Shown: positions 1 through 8,399 of the stretch, in pieces
Layout: the number at the start of each line of letters is the position of its first letter
Position numbering within the stretch: position 1 is the first letter of the stretch
Assembly (NCBI GenBank): GCA_014208095.1
Contig: JACHMT010000004.1
Coordinates: 310,001-374,000 of the forward strand
Reading direction: 5' to 3'
DNA from: Actinospineispora eucalypti
GTDB taxonomy: Bacteria; Actinomycetota; Actinomycetes; Mycobacteriales; Pseudonocardiaceae
Length of the DNA: 64,000 nt
Made by a program: the position numbers and the translations under genes
The notes under the pieces: generated by a model
What the model was told of the DNA's origin: nothing
Seen by the model: the letters and a program-made list of their open reading frames with translations, nothing else
The model's database searches: none

Positions 1-411
1 TTCGACGCGCCGCCCGAGCGGGTCTGGGCGCACTGGACCGACCCGGAGCGGATGGCCGCCTGGCTGGGTCCCGTGGAGGGCACCCCGGGGCCGGGCGCGG
101 AGTTCGTGCTGCGCATGGAACCGGAGGCGAGCGCCACCTGCACGGTCACCGCCTGGGACCCGCCGGTGCTGCTCGAGCTGGTCTGGCACTACACCGGCGA
201 GCCGCCGACCACGGTGCGGGTGGAGCTGGCGCCGGACGCCGGCGGCACCCTGCTGCGGCTGCGCCACGAGCGCACCGACCTGCCACTGGACTACCTGGCC
301 GGCTGGCACGCCGAACTGGACCTGCTGGCCGCCGAACTGGCCGGCCGGCCGCACCCGGACTTCCACGCCCGGTACGCCGAACTGCGGAAACTCTATGGCG
401 AGGGATCATGA
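1..411 (+). CDS. SRPBCC (AHSA1-like) domain protein, 5'-truncated by the window edge
   Basis: The reading frame is open from the first base, so the true start lies outside the window; 136 residues are visible. The visible start reads FDAPPERVWAHWTDPERM, the usual first strand and helix of the Activator of Hsp90 ATPase homologue-1-like branch of the SRPBCC superfamily, whose small helix-grip proteins bind hydrophobic ligands in a deep cavity. A conserved WLGP follows. The function of this member cannot be assigned. Its TGA overlaps the ATG of the next gene (ATGA), so the two are probably co-transcribed; SRPBCC genes paired with DUF899 genes are a common actinobacterial arrangement (family knowledge). 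An internal ATG at 52 is possible but would delete the first conserved strand. Confidence 0.85.
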   Translation, partial: FDAPPERVWAHWTDPERMAAWLGPVEGTPGPGAEFVLRMEPEASATCTVTAWDPPVLLELVWHYTGEPPTTVRVELAPDAGGTLLRLRHERTDLPLDYLAGWHAELDLLAAELAGRPHPDFHARYAELRKLYGEGS

Positions 412-1133
412 CCGACACCGACATGTCGTGGACGCACGAGCTGAAGAGCATCACCCTGCTCGCCGACGACGACACCCCGCCGCTGTACGCGCCGGGCGCC
501 AGCGAGGAGTACCGGGCCGCGCGGCGGGCGCTGAGCGAGGCGGAGATGGCGCTGCGTGACCACGTGGAGCAGGTCGCCGCGCTGCGCCGGGCGCTCCCGC
601 CCGGCCCCGCGTTGCCCGAGTACCGGTTCACCGAGGGCTCGCCCCACGACGTCACCCTGGCCGAGCTGTTCGGCGAGCACCGCGAGCTGGTCGTCTACCA
701 CCTGATGTTCCACCCCGACGACGACGCCGCGTGCGCGCAGTGCTCGCTGTGGGTGGACGGCCTGCACGGGGTGCGCAAGCACATCACCCGGCGGGCAGCC
801 CTGGCCGTGGTGGCGGTGGCGCCGGTCGAGAAGCTGCGCGGGTTGGCCCGCCGGCGGGGCTGGCACGGGTTGCGCCTGGTCTCGGCGCACGGCGGGGCGT
901 TCGCCACCGACCTGGGTATCCAGGGTTCGCGGGGCGGGCTGTGGCCGGCGGTCAGCGTGTTCACCAGGGATGATGGCGGGGTGGTGCGGCACAGCTACAC
1001 GCAGAGCTCGAACTTCCCGGACGGCCGGGAGCGCGGCATGGACCAGATCGCCCCGGTGTGGCACGTGTTCGACCTGCTCCCCTCCGGGCGCGGCGACTTC
1101 TACCCGGACAACACCTACCCGCTGGCGCACTGA
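408..1133 (+). CDS. DUF899 family thioredoxin-like protein
   Basis: 241 residues. The segment LVVYHLMFHPDDDAACAQCS and the ending FYPDNTYPLAH are typical of DUF899, a thioredoxin-fold family of unknown biochemical role. A CxxC pair lies at residues 109-112 where thioredoxins carry their redox centre. No signal peptide is visible, so it is probably cytoplasmic. The start is the ATG overlapping the upstream stop, with GGCGAGGG just before it as a good ribosome-binding site. Its own TGA overlaps the ATG of the hydrolase gene by one base, so three genes form one translationally coupled unit. A redox role is inferred from fold only. Confidence 0.85.
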   Translation: MTDTDMSWTHELKSITLLADDDTPPLYAPGASEEYRAARRALSEAEMALRDHVEQVAALRRALPPGPALPEYRFTEGSPHDVTLAELFGEHRELVVYHLMFHPDDDAACAQCSLWVDGLHGVRKHITRRAALAVVAVAPVEKLRGLARRRGWHGLRLVSAHGGAFATDLGIQGSRGGLWPAVSVFTRDDGGVVRHSYTQSSNFPDGRERGMDQIAPVWHVFDLLPSGRGDFYPDNTYPLAH

Positions 1134-1942
1134 TGTTGCGGACCGCCCTGGTGCTGCTCGCGGTGCTCGCGCTGGCGGTCGGTGCGCTGTGGCTGGGCCA
1201 GCGGAAGCTGATCTACCTGCCGGCCGGGGAGCCGGGGCCGGTGTCCGCCGCCGGGCCGACCGCGCGCGAGGTCACCCTGCGCACCGAGGACGGCCTGAAC
1301 CTGCGCGCGTGGTCGGTCGGCCCGACCGGTGCGGACCTGGGGGTGCACGTGCTGTTCGCCCCGGGCAACGCCGGGAACCGGGGGCACCGGGCGATCCTGG
1401 CCCGGCGGCTGGCCGCGCTCGGCTGCACCGTTCTGCTGCTGGACTATCGCGGCTTCGGCGGCAATCCCGGCAGCCCCTCGGAAGCCGGCCTGGCCGCCGA
1501 TGCCCGAGCCGCCCGTTCCTACCTGCTGGAACACGCCGGCGGACCCGGCGGGCCGGGTCGGCTGATCTACTTCGGGGAGAGCCTGGGTGCGGCCGTGGTC
1601 ACCGGGTTGGCCGAGACGCACCCGCCGGCCGGGTTGCTGCTGCGCTCGCCGTTCACCGACCTGGCCTCGGTGGCGGCTCGGCACTACCCGTTCCTGCCGG
1701 TGCGGGGGATGCTGTGGGACCGGTTCGACGTGCTGGGCCGGATCCGCTCGGTGCGCGCGCCGACCGTGGTGGTCTACGGCGGCGCGGACCGGGTGGTTCC
1801 GCCGGAACAGAGCCGCGCGGTGGCTTCGGCGGCGCCGGGCCTGCTGCGCGCGGTCGGGGTTCCCGGTGCGGACCACAACGATGACGATCTGCTGGACGGC
1901 CAGGAGATCATCTCAGCGGTCCGGGATCTGGCGACGGGCTAG
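1133..1942 (+). CDS. Membrane-anchored alpha/beta hydrolase (Bem46/ABHD13-like)
   Basis: 269 residues beginning with a hydrophobic segment (residues 4-21), probably a signal anchor, followed by an alpha/beta-hydrolase fold. The oxyanion/loop region is FAPGNAGNRGHR, the nucleophile elbow is GESLGA with Ser150, and the other triad members are probably Asp219 (GGADRVVP) and His248 (GADHND). This layout matches the Bem46/ABHD13 group of membrane-linked serine hydrolases, whose substrates are mostly unknown. The start is taken at the ATG sharing a base with the upstream TGA; a start further upstream would run into the DUF899 gene. The stop overlaps, in the sequence CTAG at 1939-1942, the stop of the convergent peptidase gene. 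Confidence 0.85.
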   Translation: MLRTALVLLAVLALAVGALWLGQRKLIYLPAGEPGPVSAAGPTAREVTLRTEDGLNLRAWSVGPTGADLGVHVLFAPGNAGNRGHRAILARRLAALGCTVLLLDYRGFGGNPGSPSEAGLAADARAARSYLLEHAGGPGGPGRLIYFGESLGAAVVTGLAETHPPAGLLLRSPFTDLASVAARHYPFLPVRGMLWDRFDVLGRIRSVRAPTVVVYGGADRVVPPEQSRAVASAAPGLLRAVGVPGADHNDDDLLDGQEIISAVRDLATG

Positions 1943-2634
1943 CGCCAGTCACGGCCCAGGCAGTCCTGCGGGCCGCCCTTGGCGCCGATGTTGTACGAGT
2001 CGATGCGTTCCTTGGCGTTGCCGTGGTCGTTCGGGTTGGTCCAGGGAGTGTCGTCCGCGACCGCGGTGAGGCCCTGGCCCAGCTTCTGCGAGTCGCCGGT
2101 CTCCCAGGTGATCCAGCCCTGCTTGGCCGCCCCGGCCAGCGCGGCGCCGGCCAGGCAGTCGGCCTGCAGCTCCTCCGCGCGGGAGACCAGCTTGCGGCTG
2201 AGCCGGTTCTGCACCGCGTGCCCCCACTCGTGCGCGATGATCAGGTAGATCCAGGGGTTGCCGATCTTGTCGTAACCGCTGGCCATCAGCTTCTCGTCCC
2301 AGGCCAGGAAGTCACCGGGCGGGCAGTAGGCGGCGTTGAACGGCACCGACGCCTGGCCGCCGCAGGACGGGCCGTTGTTGCCGTTGTACGGGCCGATCAC
2401 CCGGGGCGAGCGGTACGGCTTGCGGAACTCCTGCTCGAAGTACATCCGCCAGAACCGGTCGACCACGCTCACCGCGGAGCGCTCGTCGTCCACCATGGTG
2501 GCCGGCAGCGGCCGGGTGATTTCCGATGCTTCGGCGGTCGGCGTCCTCGGTGCCAGCCCCAACACCCCCACCAGTAGCGCGCACACCGTCAGTACCAGCG
2601 GAAGGCGTCGAGAAGCCGTCATGCCCGTCATCAT
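1939..2634 (-). CDS. Secreted neutral zinc metallopeptidase-like protein
   Basis: 231 residues. An N-terminal hydrophobic segment (about residues 9-30) is followed by a small polar linker, consistent with a Sec signal peptide. HEWGH at residues 135-139 is the zinc-binding HExxH motif, and the downstream EELQADCLAG supplies a likely third ligand; the combination resembles the putative neutral zinc metallopeptidase family (YpfJ-like). Two Cys pairs could form disulfides outside the cell. Start alternatives are ATG at 2634, 2631 or 2622; none has a strong ribosome-binding site. It converges on the hydrolase gene, and the two stop codons share CTAG. Proteolytic activity is predicted from the motif only. 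Confidence 0.85.
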   Translation of the reverse strand: MMTGMTASRRLPLVLTVCALLVGVLGLAPRTPTAEASEITRPLPATMVDDERSAVSVVDRFWRMYFEQEFRKPYRSPRVIGPYNGNNGPSCGGQASVPFNAAYCPPGDFLAWDEKLMASGYDKIGNPWIYLIIAHEWGHAVQNRLSRKLVSRAEELQADCLAGAALAGAAKQGWITWETGDSQKLGQGLTAVADDTPWTNPNDHGNAKERIDSYNIGAKGGPQDCLGRDWR

Positions 2635-2673
2635 GGAGTACCCGCCATCGGCGTACAGGTGATTTCCGCGAAA

Positions 2674-5600
2674 TCAACCGGGTGAGATCGACGAATTCGC
2701 CGCCGCCGCCAACCCGCGCAGCAGATCCGCTACGTGCCAGCGGCCGTCCTGGCGCCACACCGGCACCTCGACCCGGCCGCGCGCCGGCCGGGTCAGCTCC
2801 ACGATCAACTTCTCGTGGCGGACCAGCTCGCCGGCCGGCACCGGCACGCCCAGCGCCGCGCAGGCGGCGACCACCTCGGGCAGCGCCGACCAGCTCACCA
2901 CGTTGCCCGGCTGGTCGTTCGTGACCTCCCCGCGTACCACCTCGGAGGCCAGCGGGAGGTCCAGCAGGTCGGCCAGCGCGCGGGCCGCTTCCGGGTGGAA
3001 CGGGCCGGGCACGGCGTGCGCCGGGTCCAGCGCGGGGGCCAGCCACGGCCGGTCGAGCAGCACGGCGGGGCCGGCGTCGGTGACCGTGCCGGCCAGCGCG
3101 CGCAACCGGTCCGGCGGGTCCAGATCGTCGGGCTCGCAGCGCCCGGCCACCACCGCGTCGGCCAGCTCCGCGTGCGCCGCCCAGACCAGTGCGGACTCCG
3201 GGGTGCGCGCCGGGTCGGCCAGCCGGCGCAGCAGGTCCTCGGCGTCGGTCCCGGTGCGCACCGAGACGTCCGTGCGCACGCCGATCGCGGTGAGCAGCTT
3301 TTCCGGAGCGGTCTCGGTGAGCGGCACCGGATCGTACAGGCCGGCCAGTGCGGTCGCCCCCGGCAGTCGCCAGTGCGCCGGGCGGTGGCCACCCAGGCGG
3401 GCGTGCTCGGCGAGCCACCATGCGGTGTAGCCGTCCGGGTCGTGCAGGGCGGCGCGCGCGACGGGGTCGGCCCCGGCCAGCCGGGCCAGCTCGGCCAGCG
3501 CCGCCGGCCAGGCGTCGTCGGCCACCAGGTCCAGGTCGCGCACCGCGACCACCCGCTCCGGCTCCGGCCGGCCGGTCGCCGCGAACCCGTCCCACCAGCG
3601 GTCCTCGTCGTCCAGGTCGTGTTCGGGGCCGGCCGGCTCGTCGTCGGCGAGCAGGGCGAACGAGTCCAGCACGCCCACCGAGGTAAGCACCCGCCTCGGG
3701 TGGCGGGCCACCAGCTCGCCGTCCAGCACGCCGATCGGCGCGTCCGGCACCAGCAGCGGGGCGATCGCCGCGTCCGGCAGCATCAGCTCGTCGGCCCGGG
3801 CCGGTTCGCCGTGTTCGTCCGGCAGGGCCAGCGCGGCCAGCCACGGGCGGGTGGCGAGCACGTCCCCAGCGAGCTCGGCGACCAGCGCGAGCACCAGGTC
3901 GGCCAGCGGTTCGGGGTCCCGGTCGCCCTCCTCGGCGGCGGCGACCGAGGTGGTCACCGCATCCCGGATGCTCGGGTGGTCCAGCAGCTCGGCGGGACCG
4001 GCCTCGGTCACGCCGAGCCGGATCAGCAACGGGTGCGCCGCCTCCGGGTGCAGGATGCGCAGCCCGGGCAGGTCCAGCGGCCGGTCGCCGGTGAGCGCGG
4101 CGGAACCGCCGGTCAGGGCGGTGACGGTGCGCGGCCCGGTGACGGTGCGGCCGTCGACCAGGGGCACCGGCAGGGCGGCCAGCTCGTCCCGCGCCGACGG
4201 CACCCGGTCCACCTCGGTGGCCAGCGCCGCGTACAGCTCGCGCCACCAGGACGGCGGTCGGCGCAGCCCGGCCAGCCGGTCGGCCAGCTCGGCCAACGCC
4301 AGCGTGGGCACGCCCAGCGCGGTGAGGGCGGCCCTCGGGACTGTGCTGAACCCGCTACCGTCGCCCGGCGCGAGAATGCCGGGGACGACCTCGGCCAACG
4401 CCTCGGCCAGCGCGGGCGGTTCGACCAGGATGGCGTCCGCGGGGCGGACGCCCCGTGAGTGATTTGTGTGGCTATAGCCACACAAATCACTCACGGGTGG
4501 AGCGGTGGGCAGCCAAGGCTGCCCACGCAGCTCCGCACCCACCGCGTCGCGCAGAGCGGCGTCCAGCTCGGACAGGGGGAAACCCGGCTCGGGCGCGAGC
4601 CCGAGCCGGTGCGCCGGTGACACCGCGCGGGCCAGGTCCAGGTACGCGCGCGCCGCCTCCGCGATTACCGCGTCGGTGGCCGGCCCGGTGCGGACCCGGC
4701 GCCGGCTCGGCTGCATGGGCAGGCTGGCCAGCAACCGGGCGGGCAGCGACAGCCGCTCGTCGCTCGGCGTCGGCGCGTGCAGCACGTCCTCACCCAGGGG
4801 CAGCGGCCGGCCGTCCGCGTCCACCGGCAGCGCCCAGCAGACCGACCAGGCCAGCGGGTCCTCGGCCGCAGCGGCCGGTTCCGCGTAGCGACCCTCGCGG
4901 CGGGCCAGCAGCCAGCGCCGACCGCCCGGTTCCAGGGTCACCTCGGCGGAGCCGGCGGGCCGGGTCGGGCGCCCAGTTTGGCGCCCGAAGGAAACACCAC
5001 CACCACCACCACCGTCGTCGCTGCGCCGGTGCGACACGGTCCGTCCGTCCGAGCCGTGCACGGTGATCTCCACCAACCACGGCAACGCCAGCAGCAGGTC
5101 CGGCGCGGCGGCGTCCGCGCCGGCGCACAGCTCGTCCGGCCGGACGCCGGCGCGCGGGGGCATCCGCACCTCCGTCCGGTACCCGTCGGGCGGCGGCTCG
5201 GCGTGGTCGGCCGGCCAGCACAGCCGCAGCACCGGCGGGCGTCCGCCGCGCCGGTTCAGCTCGTCGGCGGCCGGGCCGCCCAGCGCGCGCACCTCGTCCC
5301 GGGTGCGGTCCGAGGAGAAGCTCACCCCGCCGGGCGAGGAGACGATGGTCGGCTGGTCGGTCACCCCCAGCACGGCGGCGAAGCCGACGCCGAACCGGCC
5401 GACCGACTCGCCGTCCCGCTTGCTGGACGCCCGCAGCGAGGCCAGCGCGGTGACCCCGTCGGCGTCCAGGGGCGCCCCGGTGTTCGCCACCCGGAGCTCG
5501 CCGTCCACCGCCCGGACGAGCAGCCGGCCGGGCTCGCCGGACCGGCGGGCGGCGTCCGCCGCGTTCTGGGCCAGCTCCACCAGCCAGCGGTCCGCGTAGC

Positions 5601-5715
5601 CGCCGAGCAGCAGGTCTTCCTCGGCGTTCGCGTCCTCCCGGAACCGGGTGGGCGAGTCGGCCCAGGCGCGCAGCGTGGCCGCGCGCAGCGACCCGGTCCG
5701 GAAGGGGTCAGTCAC
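2674..5715 (-). CDS. Sacsin N-terminal ATP-binding-like (GHKL) protein with an in-frame palindromic insert
   Basis: 1013 residues, no membrane segments. Residues 1-200 resemble the HSP90/GHKL-type ATPase domain found at the start of sacsin: ELAQNAADAARR (about 47-58) carries the Mg-binding Asn, and GRFGVGFAAVLG (about 105-116) is the G-rich ATP lid. The rest is Ala/Leu/Pro-rich without a recognised fold, as in actinobacterial proteins annotated as sacsin N-terminal ATP-binding-like. Start is GTG at 5715, overlapping the methyltransferase stop by 8 bp, so the two genes are coupled. Residues about 407-422 (VSDLCGYSHTNHSRG) are encoded by a perfect 46-bp palindrome at 4452-4497 that keeps the frame open. 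A second repeat (4954-4990) encodes part of the Gly-rich linker near residue 245. Chaperone-like function is possible but unproven. Confidence 0.85.
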   Translation of the reverse strand: MTDPFRTGSLRAATLRAWADSPTRFREDANAEEDLLLGGYADRWLVELAQNAADAARRSGEPGRLLVRAVDGELRVANTGAPLDADGVTALASLRASSKRDGESVGRFGVGFAAVLGVTDQPTIVSSPGGVSFSSDRTRDEVRALGGPAADELNRRGGRPPVLRLCWPADHAEPPPDGYRTEVRMPPRAGVRPDELCAGADAAAPDLLLALPWLVEITVHGSDGRTVSHRRSDDGGGGGGVSFGRQTGRPTRPAGSAEVTLEPGGRRWLLARREGRYAEPAAAAEDPLAWSVCWALPVDADGRPLPLGEDVLHAPTPSDERLSLPARLLASLPMQPSRRRVRTGPATDAVIAEAARAYLDLARAVSPAHRLGLAPEPGFPLSELDAALRDAVGAELRGQPWLPTAPPVSDLCGYSHTNHSRGVRPADAILVEPPALAEALAEVVPGILAPGDGSGFSTVPRAALTALGVPTLALAELADRLAGLRRPPSWWRELYAALATEVDRVPSARDELAALPVPLVDGRTVTGPRTVTALTGGSAALTGDRPLDLPGLRILHPEAAHPLLIRLGVTEAGPAELLDHPSIRDAVTTSVAAAEEGDRDPEPLADLVLALVAELAGDVLATRPWLAALALPDEHGEPARADELMLPDAAIAPLLVPDAPIGVLDGELVARHPRRVLTSVGVLDSFALLADDEPAGPEHDLDDEDRWWDGFAATGRPEPERVVAVRDLDLVADDAWPAALAELARLAGADPVARAALHDPDGYTAWWLAEHARLGGHRPAHWRLPGATALAGLYDPVPLTETAPEKLLTAIGVRTDVSVRTGTDAEDLLRRLADPARTPESALVWAAHAELADAVVAGRCEPDDLDPPDRLRALAGTVTDAGPAVLLDRPWLAPALDPAHAVPGPFHPEAARALADLLDLPLASEVVRGEVTNDQPGNVVSWSALPEVVAACAALGVPVPAGELVRHEKLIVELTRPARGRVEVPVWRQDGRWHVADLLRGLAAAANSSISPG
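4452..4497. repeat. 46-bp perfect palindrome, copy A, inside a coding region
   Basis: Ends are CCCGTGAGTG and CACTCACGGG, the centre is GGCTATAGCC, and both 23-base arms match exactly. It lies inside the sacsin-like gene and is translated without breaking the frame. Related copies are at 30617-30662 and 54863-54908. The variable part of the arm reads ATTT/AAAT here but GCGA/TCGC in the third copy, so both arms have changed together. Confidence 0.95.
4954..4990 (-). repeat. 37-bp palindromic repeat, copy 1, inside a coding region
   Basis: Read on the minus strand it contains GGGCGCCAAACTGGGCGCCC, an inverted repeat, followed by GACCCGGCCCGCC. It matches 29866-29902 at 32 of 37 positions. Both copies sit in low-complexity linkers of larger proteins. 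Its core AACTGGGCGCCCG also resembles the 43-bp repeats at 10799 and 21014. Confidence 0.7.
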
Positions 5716-6421
5716 TTCGCTCCGCGTTGATCCAGAGGAACAGCGGGATCCGCCGCCACCGCTCCAGCCCCGGCTGGTCGCCGCTGAGCGCCTCGGCCGG
5801 CACCGGCTCGCGCAGGTCGGTGATCACCAGTCCGGCGTCGGCCAGCGCCGAGGTGTAGGCCTGCAGCGGGTGGCTCCAGCCGTGGAACCTCATGGTGAGC
5901 CCGTTGCGGCTCTCCTCGCCGAGGAACTCGCTGGTGGCGAAGTAGTCGTCCACCACCGTGAACACCCCGTCCTCGTCGAACCGGCCCCGGTCGGTGAACG
6001 GGTGCACCACGGACAGGCTCAGCACCCCGCCGGGTTCCAGCACCCGGGCCGCCTCGGTCACCGCCTTCGGCATGTCCGGCACGTCCATCAGCATGTTGTA
6101 GGCGACCACCCGGTCGAACTCGCCGTCCGCGAAGGGCAGGGCGGTCGCGTCGGCCAGCCGGTAGCGCTCCGCCGAACCGGACCGCTCGGCCGCCGCCAGC
6201 AGCGTCGCGGAGACGTCGCTGGCGGTCACCCGGTGACCGAGCGCGGTGAGCGCCCGGGACACCCGGCCCTCGCCGCAGCCGAGGTCCAGCGTGGCCCGGC
6301 CGGCCGGCGGGAGGAAATCGCGGAACGCCGCCAGATACGCCCAGAACGCGTCGTGCCCGGGCTCGCGCGCCCACGCGGTCCACGCCTGGGCGTTGCGTTC
6401 CCAATGTTGATCAACACTCAT
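5708..6421 (-). CDS. Class I SAM-dependent methyltransferase
   Basis: 237 residues. Motif I LDLGCGEGRVSRAL (about residues 45-58) is the SAM-binding glycine loop, ASDVS the acidic end of strand 2, LADATALPFADGEFDRVV the post-motif II region, and RVLEPGGVLSLSVVHP motif III. This is the Methyltransf_11/25 layout used by small-molecule O-, N- and C-methyltransferases; the substrate cannot be told. ATG at 6421 is chosen; the palindrome TGTTGATCAACA lies within the first codons (6404-6415). Its TGA overlaps the GTG of the sacsin-like gene by 8 bp, suggesting the two are expressed together. Confidence 0.88.
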   Translation of the reverse strand: MSVDQHWERNAQAWTAWAREPGHDAFWAYLAAFRDFLPPAGRATLDLGCGEGRVSRALTALGHRVTASDVSATLLAAAERSGSAERYRLADATALPFADGEFDRVVAYNMLMDVPDMPKAVTEAARVLEPGGVLSLSVVHPFTDRGRFDEDGVFTVVDDYFATSEFLGEESRNGLTMRFHGWSHPLQAYTSALADAGLVITDLREPVPAEALSGDQPGLERWRRIPLFLWINAERSD

Positions 6422-6467
6422 GTGGCCAGCTTTACCACCGGGGCTCGCCGCGCGGCGAGCAAAATGA

Positions 6468-7292
6468 TCAAGGCGTGTCGGGCGACACGTTCTCCTCGGG
6501 TTGCTTCGACTGCTTCGGCTCCTTGGCCTCCAGCTCGACGCCGTCGTCGTAGACGACCTCGGCGACCGGGGCCACCGGGCCGCTGTCCGGTTCGACGTCG
6601 GAGTGCGCGCCGCAGCCGTACTCGGCGTGCACCGCGGCGCCGTCCGCCGGGGCGAACTCGTTCGCGCACACCCCGAAGGCGGCCCGCATCGAGCCGGCCA
6701 GCGGCAGGTAGAAGCCGCAGCCGCCGCAGGTCCCGGGCGCGGCGCGGGCCATGTCCGAACGGGGTCCCCGGTCGCCGTCCCGCCAACGATCGGCGGCGTC
6801 CTCCCGGCCGAGCCGACTCAGCACCCGGCGGCGGCCGAGGCCGACCTCCCGCGCCACCTCCTCGACGGCGGGGTCGTCCGAGGCCAGGTACCCGGGCACC
6901 AGCCGGGCGTCGTCCGGCTCGGTGGGCAGCAGGTCGCCGACGCCGAGGTCACCGGCGCGGATGCGCTCCTGCCACGGCACCCAGCCGGGGGCGACCAGCG
7001 CGTCCGGCCCGGGCAGCAGCACGGCCTCGCTGACCGTGACCTCCGCGCCGGGTTCGACGCAGGCCAAGGTGACCGCCCAGCGCCACCCCCGGTAACCGGG
7101 CTGGCGCGCGGTGAAGAAGTGGGTGACCGCGTGCGGGTCCTCGGCGAACGCCTCCTCGTGCTCGCCGACCGCGTCGCCGCCGTACATCTCCTCGGCCAGC
7201 TCGGTGGCCGTGGCACGGGCCAGCTCGGTCGCCTCGAGCAGGGCAGGGCTGGCCGCCGGGTGGGAATTCGCGGCCGTGTCGGCTTCGGGCAT
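6468..7292 (-). CDS. DUF3027 domain protein
   Basis: 274 residues from ATG at 7292 (an in-frame GTG at 7304 is the alternative). The protein contains ARQPGYRGWRWAVTLA followed by a W-P-W segment, and a C-terminal region with CGGCGFYLPLAGSMRAAFGVC and a later YGCGAHS; the spaced cysteines look like a metal site. This is the DUF3027 pattern, found across actinobacteria next to the MFS and DUF2771 genes that follow here (established gene order in mycobacteria). No biochemical role is known. The gene is divergent from the cyclotransferase gene with only about 40 bp between them, so promoters must overlap or transcripts be nearly leaderless. Confidence 0.85.
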   Translation of the reverse strand: MPEADTAANSHPAASPALLEATELARATATELAEEMYGGDAVGEHEEAFAEDPHAVTHFFTARQPGYRGWRWAVTLACVEPGAEVTVSEAVLLPGPDALVAPGWVPWQERIRAGDLGVGDLLPTEPDDARLVPGYLASDDPAVEEVAREVGLGRRRVLSRLGREDAADRWRDGDRGPRSDMARAAPGTCGGCGFYLPLAGSMRAAFGVCANEFAPADGAAVHAEYGCGAHSDVEPDSGPVAPVAEVVYDDGVELEAKEPKQSKQPEENVSPDTP

Positions 7293-7330
7293 CACGGGAA
7301 CCACGTAACGATTGTGCCACCCTGCTCACC

Positions 7331-8227
7331 GTGCCCGAGCGCCGTGTACCCGTGAAGCTGGCCAGGCTGTTGTTGCTGCTCGCGCTGCCGCCGGTGGTGA
7401 TGCTGGCCGGGTGCCAGTCGTCCGCCCCGGCCGGCCCCGCGCCGGACGGTGCTTCAGCCCTCGAAGGACCGCCGCTGACCCCGGTCGACGTGAACCCCAA
7501 CGAGTCGATCCGGGAGGGCCTGGCGGACGGCGTGCCCCGGCTGCGCCCGGTGGTGCTCGGCACCCTGCCGCACGATCGCTCGTCGTGGACCCAGGGCCTG
7601 GAGGTCTCTGGCCAGACCCTCTTCGAGGGCACCGGCCTGTACGGCCGCTCGAAGCTGCGCGAGCTGGACCCGCGCACCGGTCGGGTGCTGCGCGACTCGC
7701 CCCTGGCGCCCGAGCTGTACGGCGAGGGGATCACCGTGCTCGGCGACCAGATCTGGCAGCTGACCTGGAAGAACGGCGTGGTGCTCGGCTGGGACCGGCC
7801 CGGCCTGCGCCAGACCGGCCGGCAGCCGTGGTCCGGCGAGGGGTGGGGGCTGTGCCACACCTCCGACGGGCGGGTGGTGGCCAGCGACGGCACCGATCGG
7901 CTGCGCCTGTTGGCCGGGTCCGACCTGCGGCCGACGGGTGCCCTGGCGGTGCGCATCGGCGGCCGGGCGGTGACCGCGCTGAACGAGCTGGAGTGCGTCG
8001 GCGACTCGGTCTACGCGAACGTCTTCGAGACCGACTGGCTGGTGCGCATCGATCTGGCCAGTGGGAACGTCACCGCCGTGGTCGACGCCGCCGGGCTGCT
8101 CCCCGAGGCCCAGCGGGTGGACGCCAGCGTGCTCAACGGCATCGCCGCCCTGCCCGGCACCGACGAGTTCCTGCTCACCGGGAAACTCTGGCCGACCATC
8201 TTCCGGGTCCGCCTCGCGTCCCAGTGA
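7331..8227 (+). CDS. Secreted glutaminyl-peptide cyclotransferase (plant/bacterial type), lipoprotein
   Basis: 298 residues. The N-terminus has basic residues, a hydrophobic stretch and the lipobox LAGC, so the mature protein is probably anchored to the outer face of the membrane. The remainder carries the signature of the beta-propeller glutaminyl cyclotransferase family: LPHDRSSWTQGLE, FEGTGLYGRS, YGEGITVLGDQIWQLTWKN, ELECVGDSVYANVFETDWL and LNGIAALPGTDEFLLTGK. These enzymes convert N-terminal Gln to pyroglutamate on exported peptides. Start is GTG at 7331; GTG at 7352 is also possible and would still leave a full signal peptide. A strong hairpin follows the stop at 8248-8311. Confidence 0.88.
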   Translation: MPERRVPVKLARLLLLLALPPVVMLAGCQSSAPAGPAPDGASALEGPPLTPVDVNPNESIREGLADGVPRLRPVVLGTLPHDRSSWTQGLEVSGQTLFEGTGLYGRSKLRELDPRTGRVLRDSPLAPELYGEGITVLGDQIWQLTWKNGVVLGWDRPGLRQTGRQPWSGEGWGLCHTSDGRVVASDGTDRLRLLAGSDLRPTGALAVRIGGRAVTALNELECVGDSVYANVFETDWLVRIDLASGNVTAVVDAAGLLPEAQRVDASVLNGIAALPGTDEFLLTGKLWPTIFRVRLASQ

Positions 8228-8247
8228 ACTCCGGGGCACCTCGAATC

Positions 8248-8311
8248 GCGCCGAGGTCGCGACCAGAGACGTTCGATCATGCAGAAACGTCTGTGATCGC
8301 GACCTCGGCGC
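8248..8311. terminator. Long stem-loop after the cyclotransferase gene
   Basis: Two 26-base arms (8248-8273 and 8286-8311) pair with two mismatches around a 12-base loop. The arms begin with GCGCCGAGGTCGCGA. It lies 20 bp after the stop and before the start of the MFS gene. There is no T-run, so it is a factor-independent terminator without U-tract, as is common in actinobacteria, or a dispersed palindromic repeat. Confidence 0.7.
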
Positions 8312-8399
8312 ACAATCAGGTCGCGAATGAGGCCTGTGTTGCGACTGGGGCTAGTGTGACGCGCGCGAGAAGAGGACGGTTCGCCTGTGCGGGTTCCGG

